Positions 52,805 through 59,777 of a DNA stretch of 64,000 nt are shown here, one piece after another. Location of the stretch: assembly GCF_014204515.1 (NCBI RefSeq), contig NZ_JACHLI010000028.1, positions 1-64,000 of the forward strand, given 5' to 3'. The position numbers and the translations under genes were made by a program. The number at the start of each line of letters is the position of its first letter. Within the stretch, counting starts at the first letter, position 1. The notes beneath the pieces are model-generated. The model was given only the letters and a program-made list of their open reading frames with translations, searched no databases and was not told the DNA's origin. The stretch comes from Pseudomonas nitroreducens (GTDB lineage: Bacteria > Pseudomonadota > Gammaproteobacteria > Pseudomonadales > Pseudomonadaceae).

Positions 52805-54652
52805 ATGACCCTCCACCTCGAAATCGAAGAAAGCTTCGGCCGCGTCTGGCACCGCTTCATCACCCGCCGCGCCAGCCCGGAGTTCGAAGAGGCGGCGGTA
52901 ACCCTGGAGCAGATGCGGCGCAGCCTCCTGTTGCTGTTCCGCGGCACCGGCGGCGAGGCCGGTGTCGGCGTGGAGGCGGCCAGCGCCCGCGAACTGCTGG
53001 TGCGCCGCAGCCTGCTGCAACAGGTGGCCGGCACCTGCCAGCAATTGCCGGTGGCCTGGTTCGATGCCGACTCCCTGCGCCTGCCGGCGCAGCTGGCGGT
53101 GTACCCCGACGCCGAGCTGAACCGCGAGCTCTACCGCTGGCTGGCGCTGCTTGCCGCCCACAGCCAACCGATGCGCCACTGGGCGCGGGACAACCAGGCC
53201 TGGACCTGCGCCGTGCTGGCGCGCTATCCGCTGCTGCGCCCGCGCTACCGCCGGCTGGTGGAAGCGCTGCTCAGCCTGCGCCCCGACGCCGGTGATCTTC
53301 CTCCCGCCGAAGCAGCTTTGGAGCAGGCATTGCGACGAGCGCTGCGTGATCCGGGCAGCGTCGAGCGCCTGCCGCGCAGCGAGAAAGCGCCCTGGCCGGT
53401 GCCGCTCTGGCTGTATCCGCCGCAAAGACTGGCCGTGCCGCAGCACACCGACCTGATCGACGGCGACGAGCAGGGCCGCTGCGCCCACAGCCAGGCCAAG
53501 GGCCTGACACGCAAGCGCGCCGAGCGGGTCGAGCAGGACCCCGGCCGCGGCGGCCTGCTGCTGTTCCGCCTGGAAAACCTGTTCAGCTGGTCCGAACACA
53601 TCGAACTGGATCGCGCTGGCGATGACAGCGAGGACCTGGACGCGGCGAAGGTCGCCGACGACCTCGACCACCTGAGCCTGTCCCGCCAGCGGCAGAAGAA
53701 GGGCGGCGGGCTGAAGCTCGACCTCGACCTGCCGGCCGCCGACTATGACGACGTACCGCTGGGCGAGGGCGTGCGCCTGCCGGAATGGGATTACCGCCGC
53801 CAGCAACTGCTCGATGATCACGTCTGCCTGCAGCCGATGCTGCCCCGCGATGCCGTGCCAGCGCCGCTGCCCGAAGCCCTCGCACCCATCGCGCGGCGCC
53901 TGCGCCGGCAGTTCGAGAGCCTGCGCCAGCAGCCACAGTGGCTGCGTCGGCAACCCCAGGGTGCGGAACTGGACCTGCAGGCCTGGCTGGATTTCAGCGT
54001 GGAACGGCGCCTGGGCGCCTGCAGCGAACCGGGGCTGTTCATGGAGCGCCGGCAGACCCGTCGCGATCTCGCCTGCCTGCTGCTGGCGGACCTGTCGATG
54101 TCCACCGACGCGCACATCGACAACGACCATCGCGTTATCGATCTGATCAGCGACAGCCTGCTGCTGTTCGGCGAGGCGCTGCAGGCGGTGGGCGATCGGT
54201 TCGCGCTGTACGGCTTCTCCTCGCTGCGCCGCCAGCAGGTACGGCTGACCCAGCTGAAGAGCTTCGACGAGCGTCACAACGATGTCGTGCGCGGACGCAT
54301 CCGCGCGCTGCGCCCCGGCTACTACACGCGCATGGGTGCGGCGATCCGCCGGGCCACGCAGCTGCTGCTGGAACGCAAGGAGCGTCAGCGCGTGCTGCTG
54401 ATCCTCACCGACGGCAAGCCCAATGACCTGGACCTGTATGAGGGGCGCTACGGCGTCGAGGACACCCGCCAGGCGGTGCTGGAGGCGCGCCGCGCCGGTC
54501 TGCTGCCGTTCTGCATCACCATCGACCGCGAGGCGGCGGACTACCTGCCGCACCTGTTCGGCAGCCAGGGCTACCTGCTGATCAACGATCCGGCACAGCT
54601 GCCGGTGCGGCTGCCGCAGCTCTATCGGCAGCTCACCCGCCGGCAGGGGTAG
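52805..54652 (+). CDS. norD: NorD, von Willebrand factor A-domain activation protein
   Basis: 615 residues. The C-terminal vWA domain (about 410-610) has the metal-ion site in LLLADLSMSTDAHID and LLILTDGKPNDLDLY. The N-terminal 400 residues are helical and typical of NorD/CoxE-like proteins. With NirQ it activates NO reductase. ATG 52805 with GGAG upstream is chosen; the open frame to the left is within the repeat. It is separated from norB by a repeat array and has no Dnr box of its own. Confidence 0.92.
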   Translation: MTLHLEIEESFGRVWHRFITRRASPEFEEAAVTLEQMRRSLLLLFRGTGGEAGVGVEAASARELLVRRSLLQQVAGTCQQLPVAWFDADSLRLPAQLAVYPDAELNRELYRWLALLAAHSQPMRHWARDNQAWTCAVLARYPLLRPRYRRLVEALLSLRPDAGDLPPAEAALEQALRRALRDPGSVERLPRSEKAPWPVPLWLYPPQRLAVPQHTDLIDGDEQGRCAHSQAKGLTRKRAERVEQDPGRGGLLLFRLENLFSWSEHIELDRAGDDSEDLDAAKVADDLDHLSLSRQRQKKGGGLKLDLDLPAADYDDVPLGEGVRLPEWDYRRQQLLDDHVCLQPMLPRDAVPAPLPEALAPIARRLRRQFESLRQQPQWLRRQPQGAELDLQAWLDFSVERRLGACSEPGLFMERRQTRRDLACLLLADLSMSTDAHIDNDHRVIDLISDSLLLFGEALQAVGDRFALYGFSSLRRQQVRLTQLKSFDERHNDVVRGRIRALRPGYYTRMGAAIRRATQLLLERKERQRVLLILTDGKPNDLDLYEGRYGVEDTRQAVLEARRAGLLPFCITIDREAADYLPHLFGSQGYLLINDPAQLPVRLPQLYRQLTRRQG

Positions 54653-54662
54653 CAGTTCTTTT

Positions 54663-54744
54663 GTAGGAGCGAGGGGGACGCCTGGTTCTTGCTCGCGAAC
54701 CGAACCCCGCAGCGAGGCCTGTTCGCGAGCAAGCTCGCTCCTAC
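54663..54744. repeat. Type A REP-like repeat with a 14-nt insert
   Basis: The left arm is split at 54674-54687 by GGGGACGCCTGGTT at exactly the same place as the inverted copy at 4634. Removing it restores GTAGGAGCGAGCTTGCTCGC. Confidence 0.85.
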
Positions 54745-54780
54745 GAAGAGCAGAAGCGGATTCGAGTGGGAGTGAGGAAC

Positions 54781-54848
54781 GTAGGGCGAATGAAGCGGAA
54801 CGCTTCATCCGCCGTGGCGGATAACGCCTGGGGCGTTATGCGCCCTAC
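54781..54848. repeat. Type C palindromic repeat
   Basis: GTAGGGCGAATGAAGCGG ... CGTTATGCGCCCTAC. The inner arms differ from the copy at 62688 but keep their own complementarity (GCGGAACGC, AACGCCTGGGGCGTT), a sign of compensated evolution. Confidence 0.78.
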
Positions 54849-54870
54849 AGATTGGAGCGGGATCACTTGA

Positions 54871-54953
54871 GTAGGATGGGTGGAGCTTGCGATACCCATC
54901 AATGCGGGCCGGCAAGCTTGGCGATGGGTATCGCTGCGCTCCACCCATCCTAC
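54871..54953. repeat. Type E palindromic repeat
   Basis: GTAGGATGGGTGGAGC at the left pairs with GCTCCACCCATCCTAC at the right across about 50 bp. A second copy is at 62923. Together with the type A and C copies it fills the 323-bp gap between the convergent norD and dnrP. Confidence 0.8.
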
Positions 54954-54975
54954 GAAGAGCTCGCCGGCATGCGGG

Positions 54976-55158
54976 TCAGCGCGGCAACCAGGCCATCATC
55001 ACCCCGCAGAACACCGTGAGAAGCACGCAGTACCAGGCAAAGCGCCGCAGCCGGCGCTGCTTCGCCAGTTCCTGGCCCACCGGTAGTGGCATCCCGCATT
55101 GCGGGCAATCCGCAGTGCCCTCGGGGCTTTCGTGCAGGCAGTACAGGCACTGGCGCAT
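54976..55158 (-). CDS. dnrP: DnrP-like small zinc-ribbon membrane protein
   Basis: 60 residues. Two Cys pairs (QCLYCLHE and DCPQCGMPLP) form a probable zinc ribbon, followed by one C-terminal membrane segment (WYCVLLTVFCGVMMAWL). It starts 3 bases after the dnr stop and is co-transcribed. The name follows the DnrP protein encoded next to dnr genes in other pseudomonads. Function unknown. Confidence 0.8.
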   Translation of the reverse strand: MRQCLYCLHESPEGTADCPQCGMPLPVGQELAKQRRLRRFAWYCVLLTVFCGVMMAWLPR

Positions 55159-55161
55159 GGC

Positions 55162-55845
55162 CTACTCGAACTGCTCCAGGCGAGCGACGTCGAGCACCTG
55201 CACGGTGCGGCCGTCGAGGTCGATGATGTGTTCGTCGATCAGCCGCCGCAGCACGCGGGAGAAGGTTTCCGGCTGGATCGACAGGTGCCCGGCCACCAGC
55301 TGCTTGGCCATCGGCAGGTCGAAGCGCTGGTCCGTGCCGCCCTGGCGGTTGAGCTGGGTGAGCAGGTAGCGCACCACGCGGTGGGTGGAGTTCTTCAGCG
55401 ACAGCGTCTCGATCTCGTTGATCCGCCGGTGCAGGCGCACGCAGAGGGTGGCGAGCAGGGAGAAGGGCAGCTGCGGGTTGCTGTGCAGCAGCTCCATGTA
55501 GGTGCGGTTGGCGAAGCGGTAGACCTGGGTGGGCTCCAGCGCCTGGGCCGAGGCCACGTAGTCGGGGGTGTCCATCAGCATCATGGCTTCGGCGAAGGTC
55601 TGCCGGCTGCCGACCACTTCCAGGACCTTCTCCTGGCCCTCCGGGGTCAGGCGGTAGATCTTCACCGCGCCGGAAATCACGAAGTAGAAGGCGTGGGCCG
55701 GTTCACCCTGGAGGAACAGCTTGTCGCCCTTCTCCAGGTTGAGCAGCGAGCTGGTGGCCAGCAGCTGCTCCAACTGTTCCTCGTTAAGCACGTTGAACAG
55801 GTGGTGGCCGCACAGAATCTGGTGGTGCACGCGGTGCGCGAGCAT
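55162..55845 (-). CDS. dnr: Dnr, Crp/Fnr-family regulator of denitrification
   Basis: 227 residues. An effector domain (about 1-145) without the Fe-S cysteines of FNR/Anr, so it fits heme-based NO sensing, and a C-terminal HTH with QLVAGHLSIQPETFSRVLRR, where E, S and R are the residues that read TTGAT. Sequence stretches such as AVKIYRLTPEGQEK match P. aeruginosa Dnr closely as I recall it. ATG 55845 has AGGAG correctly spaced. It should activate the TTGAT-N4-ATCAA promoters in this island. No box of its own is seen; it lies behind the ytfE-like gene. Confidence 0.9.
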   Translation of the reverse strand: MLAHRVHHQILCGHHLFNVLNEEQLEQLLATSSLLNLEKGDKLFLQGEPAHAFYFVISGAVKIYRLTPEGQEKVLEVVGSRQTFAEAMMLMDTPDYVASAQALEPTQVYRFANRTYMELLHSNPQLPFSLLATLCVRLHRRINEIETLSLKNSTHRVVRYLLTQLNRQGGTDQRFDLPMAKQLVAGHLSIQPETFSRVLRRLIDEHIIDLDGRTVQVLDVARLEQFE

Positions 55846-55953
55846 GGCGGAGCGCTCCTGGGCGGGGACGATCCCGCCAGTATGCGCGCCGCCGTCCGGC
55901 GGCGTGGTGAGGCAAGCTGTCACGGGTCGCCCTCCTGGCGGCGTGGCCGGCGT

Positions 55954-56625
55954 TCAGGCCGGGTGGTTGGCGCCCAGGAACAGCAGGTTGTTCTCCAGGT
56001 GGATGTGCTGCATCAGGTCGCGGCGCAGCTCTTCCAGGCCGCTGTAAAGACGCCGCCAGCTGTTGCAGCCGTCCGCCGGCACGGTGAGGTCGTCGGTCAG
56101 GTCGGCCAGTACGGCGAGGGACTGCGAGTGTTCGTCGTGTTCATGGCGCATCACGCCGATCGGGCCCTGCACGTGGGTCAGCGGGATGCCCTGGCGCAAC
56201 CAGGGGAACAGCACGCTTTCCTCTTTGCACATGTGCCATTCCAGTTCTTCCTGGATTTTCTTCAGGTGCGCGGTGAGACCGGCCGGGCATTGTGGGTGCG
56301 CGGCGTGGGTGTTCTCGACGCGCTCGGCCAGCGGGATCAGCGCCGGCAACTGCTGGCGGTGGACCTGGTGGTAGCGTTCGAGGATGTGGTCGATCAGCTG
56401 GTCGTTGCTGGTCAGGCGCCAGTCGGTCTGGTCGTTGGCCGGGGGCAGCGCCTGGAGTTCCTCGGCGATGCGCTGGGCATCCAGGCCCTGTTCGCTGGCC
56501 GCGTCGAGCAGGCTGCGCTGGCCGGCGCAGCAGAAGTCGAGCTTGTAGTCGTGGAACAGCGCGCAGCTGCCCGGCAGGCTGAAGGCCAGGTCGCTCAGGG
56601 TGCGTTGGGTGAGGGGATCGGTCAT
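55954..56625 (-). CDS. ytfE: Di-iron iron-sulfur cluster repair protein (YtfE/ScdA/DnrN)
   Basis: 223 residues. The N-terminal ScdA-type domain has FHDYKLDFCCAGQRSLLDA with a CC pair, and the hemerythrin-like domain binds two irons through His/Glu residues (DHILERYHQVHRQQ, EELEWHMCKEESVLFPW, GVMRHEHDEHSQSL, MQHIHLENNLLF). It repairs Fe-S clusters damaged by NO. A Dnr box at 56719 with TAGACT at 56690-56695 drives it. It is probably transcribed with dnr and dnrP. Confidence 0.92.
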   Translation of the reverse strand: MTDPLTQRTLSDLAFSLPGSCALFHDYKLDFCCAGQRSLLDAASEQGLDAQRIAEELQALPPANDQTDWRLTSNDQLIDHILERYHQVHRQQLPALIPLAERVENTHAAHPQCPAGLTAHLKKIQEELEWHMCKEESVLFPWLRQGIPLTHVQGPIGVMRHEHDEHSQSLAVLADLTDDLTVPADGCNSWRRLYSGLEELRRDLMQHIHLENNLLFLGANHPA

Positions 56626-56718
56626 GGCGGGCCTCGGCTGGGGTGGGGCACGGCGGCCGTGTGGCCGTCCGTCCTGGGAGGAGGCCGCCAGTCTAGGGAA
56701 GCCGGCGCCCGCGACTCC

Positions 56719-56732
56719 TTGATTGCAGTCAA
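56719..56732. promoter_or_regulatory. Dnr box upstream of the ytfE-like gene
   Basis: TTGATTGCAGTCAA, one mismatch in the right half. The minus-strand hexamer TAGACT (56690-56695) lies 33 bp away centre to centre. The box overlaps the stop codon of the upstream Crp/Fnr gene. Confidence 0.85.
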
Positions 56733-57457
56733 GTGGCGAGGGTCGCGGCCTCCCGTTCGTCGCCGCCGGCCACCGCCATCAGTTGCTGCGGGTCGCGCAC
56801 CAGCAGCTTCTGCCGGCCGCCGATGACCAGTCCGCGATCCTCCCAGGCGCTCAAGATGCGCGAGACGGTGTGCAGGGTGGTGCCGGTCATCTCGGCGATG
56901 TCCTGGCGGGTCACCGGGAAGTCGATGCGGATGCCCTCGGCCTCCGGCCGCCCGGACTGCTGCACCAGGCGCAGCACGGTGTGGGCGACGCGCCGTTCGA
57001 CTTCCTCGGTGGCCAGCTCGCAGAAGCGCACGTGGGCTTCCTGCAGGCGCTCGCCGATGGCCTGCACGGTGTTCAGGGCGAAGCCGGGGTGGCGCGCCAG
57101 CAGCGGTTCCCATTGCGTGGTGGGCCAGGCCAGCACCAGGCTTTCCTGGGTCGCCGTGGCGGTGGCCGGGTAGTCGCGCCGGCCCAGGGCACGGACGAAG
57201 CCGAACAGGTCGCCGGGATTGACCACCCGCACCAGCACGCGCTGGCCGTCGCAGGTCACCTGGGTGGCTTTCAGGCGGCCATGGACCAGCAGGTAGAAGG
57301 CCTCCGCCGGGGCGCCCTGCTCGAACACGGCGCCGCCGCCGCGCACGCGCAGGATGCTGGCGTGGCGCAGGATGTCGGCCTGCTCGTCACGGTTGCTGCC
57401 GGCGAAGGGCGGCAGGCTGGCCAGCCACGCGCGGTTGAGAGGGGGATGGGCGGTCAC
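56729..57457 (-). CDS. Second Crp/Fnr-family regulator
   Basis: 242 residues. Cyclic-nucleotide-binding-like beta-roll (FEQGAPAEAFYLLVHGRLKA) and HTH RQDIAEMTGTTLHTVSRILS. The position that is Glu in FNR and Dnr is His here, so its site may differ from TTGAT-N4-ATCAA. It lacks the FNR Cys cluster. It may respond to NO, nitrite or redox state, and nirK-nirV are candidate targets. Its own promoter has a near-perfect Dnr box at 57513, so it seems to act below Dnr. Confidence 0.87.
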   Translation of the reverse strand: MTAHPPLNRAWLASLPPFAGSNRDEQADILRHASILRVRGGGAVFEQGAPAEAFYLLVHGRLKATQVTCDGQRVLVRVVNPGDLFGFVRALGRRDYPATATATQESLVLAWPTTQWEPLLARHPGFALNTVQAIGERLQEAHVRFCELATEEVERRVAHTVLRLVQQSGRPEAEGIRIDFPVTRQDIAEMTGTTLHTVSRILSAWEDRGLVIGGRQKLLVRDPQQLMAVAGGDEREAATLAT

Positions 57458-57512
57458 GGCAAGGATTCCCGGCGGTTCGCCGCAGCATAACCATTAAGCG
57501 CCGTGGCGAAAC

Positions 57513-57526
57513 TTGAGGGGAATCAA
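57513..57526. promoter_or_regulatory. Dnr-type box upstream of the second Crp/Fnr gene
   Basis: TTGAGGGGAATCAA, one mismatch. The minus-strand hexamer TATGCT (57484-57489) is 33 bp away centre to centre. The box overlaps the nirV stop codon. Confidence 0.78.
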
Positions 57527-58338
57527 GGGATGTCCCTGACCAGCCGGAAGCCCAGGTTGTCCGGCGGCTGCCCGGCGGCGCAACCGCCGCCGCGGGCGTC
57601 GCGGACGAAGTCGTTGAGCGCGGCGCGATGGCGGCCCTCGGCGATGCGGATCGAACAGGCCTCGATGCGGCTGAGCGCTGCGCCCGCGGCGTCGAGATTG
57701 ACGCGCTGGTGGCAGCTCTGCGTCCACTCCCAGACGTTGCCGCCCAGGTCGGCGATGCCGAATTCGTTGAGGCCATGGCTGCCCCGCGGTTGCGGCTGCG
57801 CCGGGCCGACGGTGCGGGTCTGCGCCTCGAAGCTGTAGCGGGCCAGCCAGCGCCGCGCCGGGTTGCTGCCGTCGTCGCCGTCGATGCGCAGGGCGTCGTC
57901 GGCCCAGCGCGAGCCGGCGAAGAACGCCCATTCGCGGTCGCTGGGCAGGCGCCAGGTCTGCCCGGTGCGGCGCGACAGCCAGTCGGCGTAGAACTGCGCG
58001 TCCAGCAGGCTGACTCCGGTCTGCGGCAGTTCGGCAGCGGTCGTGGCGGGTTCGCCGAGCGACAGGCAGTTGCTCTCCGCCACGCAGCGGGCGTACTCGG
58101 CCTGGCTGACCTGGAACTTCATCACTTCGAAGCGCGGTTGCAGGTTTTCGACCGACGATGGCGCATCGATCGCGCGTTTCTCCTGCCAGTAGTCGCCGGC
58201 CGGGCGAAAGGTGAAGGCGCGCGGGCTCAGCTGCACCGTTTCCGGCGCGAGCCCGCTGTCGTGGCGGGGCATCAGCAGCAGGGCGGCGGCGCCCAGCAGC
58301 AGCGCGGCGGGTACGCCGATCAGGGGCGCCTTGTGCAT
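57523..58338 (-). CDS. nirV: NirV, SUMF1/formylglycine-generating-enzyme-like protein
   Basis: 271 residues. An N-terminal signal or anchor (LIGVPAALLLGAAALLL) and a SUMF1-like domain with FEVMKFQVSQAEYARCVAES, WRLPSDREWAFFAGSRWAD, IADLGGNVWEWTQSC and NLGFRLVRDI. NirV genes occur next to nirK in many denitrifiers; the function is not settled and no FGly-generating activity is established. It starts 61 bp after the nirK stop, in the same operon. Confidence 0.88.
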   Translation of the reverse strand: MHKAPLIGVPAALLLGAAALLLMPRHDSGLAPETVQLSPRAFTFRPAGDYWQEKRAIDAPSSVENLQPRFEVMKFQVSQAEYARCVAESNCLSLGEPATTAAELPQTGVSLLDAQFYADWLSRRTGQTWRLPSDREWAFFAGSRWADDALRIDGDDGSNPARRWLARYSFEAQTRTVGPAQPQPRGSHGLNEFGIADLGGNVWEWTQSCHQRVNLDAAGAALSRIEACSIRIAEGRHRAALNDFVRDARGGGCAAGQPPDNLGFRLVRDIP

Positions 58339-58399
58339 GGTTGCAGCATCCTTGGCTCACCGAAGGGAAGGGCCGGCCCGTGTGGGCCGGCCCAGGGTC

Positions 58400-59530
58400 T
58401 TACTTGATCGGCGTCGGTGGCTCGATCTGGCTCATCAGGTCGGAATTCCACTGCCCCTCGACCTGGAAGTGCGCAGTGGCGCCCAGCAGCACGCCCTCGA
58501 TCAGGTTGTGGTTGAGGTAGGCGTACAGCCCCGGCTGGCGGAAGGTGTAGAGCGCCGCACCGGCCGCGCCGCCGGGGATGAACCAGGTTTCCAGGTCTTC
58601 CTCGGGCGGGTTGTTGAACTTGCCGGTGGCCCAGACGTGGTCGCCGTGACCGCCGATCAGGTGCGGACGGGTATCGCGGTTGGCCTGGGAATGGACGATC
58701 AGCACGGTCTCGCCGACCTTGGACTGCAGCGCATTCTTGCCGGTCAGGGCGCCGACCTTGCCGTTGAACACGATGTGGCTGGGGATCAGCCCCTTCATGA
58801 CTTCCTGCATGTCGTTGAAGCCTTCCATCGGCGAGGCGTAGCGCTTGAACTTGCCGTCCTTGTCGCGCGGCACGTAGAAGTCCTGCTCGCCGACATAGAA
58901 CACCTTGTCGTACTGCAGGGGCTTGCCGTGGCGGTCCTTCAGGCCATCGCGCGGCAGCACCATGATCGCGCCGTTCATGCCCGACACCACGTGCCAGGGG
59001 ATCATCGCCCCGCCCGGCGCGCAGTGGTAGACGAACACCCCGGGACGGGTCGCACGGAAGCGCAGCTTGACCTGTTCGCCGGGGCTGACGTGGGTCAGCC
59101 CGCCGCCGCCCAGGGCGCCGGTGGAGGCATGGAAATCGATGTTGTGGGCCATGCTGTTGCTGGCCGGGTTGACCAGGGTGAGTTCGACGTAGTCGTCCTG
59201 GTGCACCACCATCAGCGGGCCGGGCACCGAGCCGTTGAAGGTCATGGCGTGCACCTGGGTGCCGTCATCGTCGAGCTCCAGGGTCTTCTCCTCGATGGTC
59301 AGGGTGAACTCGACCACCTTCGGCTTGCCCTTGGCGCGTTGCTCATGGGCATGCACCAGCGGTGGGGTCAGCAGCTCCACCTTGGTTCGCTGGAATTTGG
59401 ACAGGTCCGGCGCCGGGCCCATGGACTGGGGCGCCGCCTCCGCCTCGGCCAGCGCCCGGCCGCTGCCGAGCACCACGGCGCCGGCCAGCAGCGTGCGGCG
59501 GGATAGGGACATCTCTTCCTGATCATGCAT
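58400..59530 (-). CDS. nirK: Copper-containing nitrite reductase
   Basis: 376 residues. Twin-arginine signal (SLSRRTLLAGAVVLGSG), then two cupredoxin domains. Type 1 copper ligands: NIDFHASTGALGGG region His, FVYHCAPGGAMIPWHVVSGM with Cys, His and Met. Type 2 copper ligands include the His in SMAHNIDFH and in LYAYLNHNLIEG. It reduces nitrite to NO in the periplasm as a trimer. ATG 59530 has GGAG nine bases upstream; an in-frame ATG at 59512 is less likely. nirV follows. It replaces NirS in this organism. Confidence 0.95.
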   Translation of the reverse strand: MHDQEEMSLSRRTLLAGAVVLGSGRALAEAEAAPQSMGPAPDLSKFQRTKVELLTPPLVHAHEQRAKGKPKVVEFTLTIEEKTLELDDDGTQVHAMTFNGSVPGPLMVVHQDDYVELTLVNPASNSMAHNIDFHASTGALGGGGLTHVSPGEQVKLRFRATRPGVFVYHCAPGGAMIPWHVVSGMNGAIMVLPRDGLKDRHGKPLQYDKVFYVGEQDFYVPRDKDGKFKRYASPMEGFNDMQEVMKGLIPSHIVFNGKVGALTGKNALQSKVGETVLIVHSQANRDTRPHLIGGHGDHVWATGKFNNPPEEDLETWFIPGGAAGAALYTFRQPGLYAYLNHNLIEGVLLGATAHFQVEGQWNSDLMSQIEPPTPIK

Positions 59531-59596
59531 GGGGTGTATCTCCGTGATCGACGAACTGTCGTGGCCACAGAAATACCCGCTGGGTAGGAAGATTCT

Positions 59597-59610
59597 TTGC
59601 GCCGCAGCAA
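59597..59610. promoter_or_regulatory. Weak candidate regulator box upstream of nirK
   Basis: TTGCGCCGCAGCAA fits only the looser TTG-N8-CAA form used by some NnrR-type regulators. Its centre is 73 bp upstream of the ATG. No TTGAT-N4-ATCAA box is found between nirK and the divergent gene, and no good -10 lies at 33 bp. Confidence 0.35.
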
Positions 59611-59777
59611 ACAAGGGTGCGGCTGGACAACGTGTCGCAGGGGCGGCTGTGCGCTGGATCGCGTTTACAGTCTTGTTCCCGGTGAAGCGGGCAAGTGCCG
59701 TTGCGGCGTTGTAAGATTCCCCCTCTGAGCTGATTCGCCGTGCCCGCGGTGCGGGCCCCAACGGACAAGGATTCTTC

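Noticed and set aside
57523..58338. NirV as the formylglycine-generating enzyme for the sulfatase at 41165
   Set aside because: NirV is in the same superfamily, but it is linked to nirK, under denitrification control, and no such activity is established for NirV. Sharing a window is not evidence.
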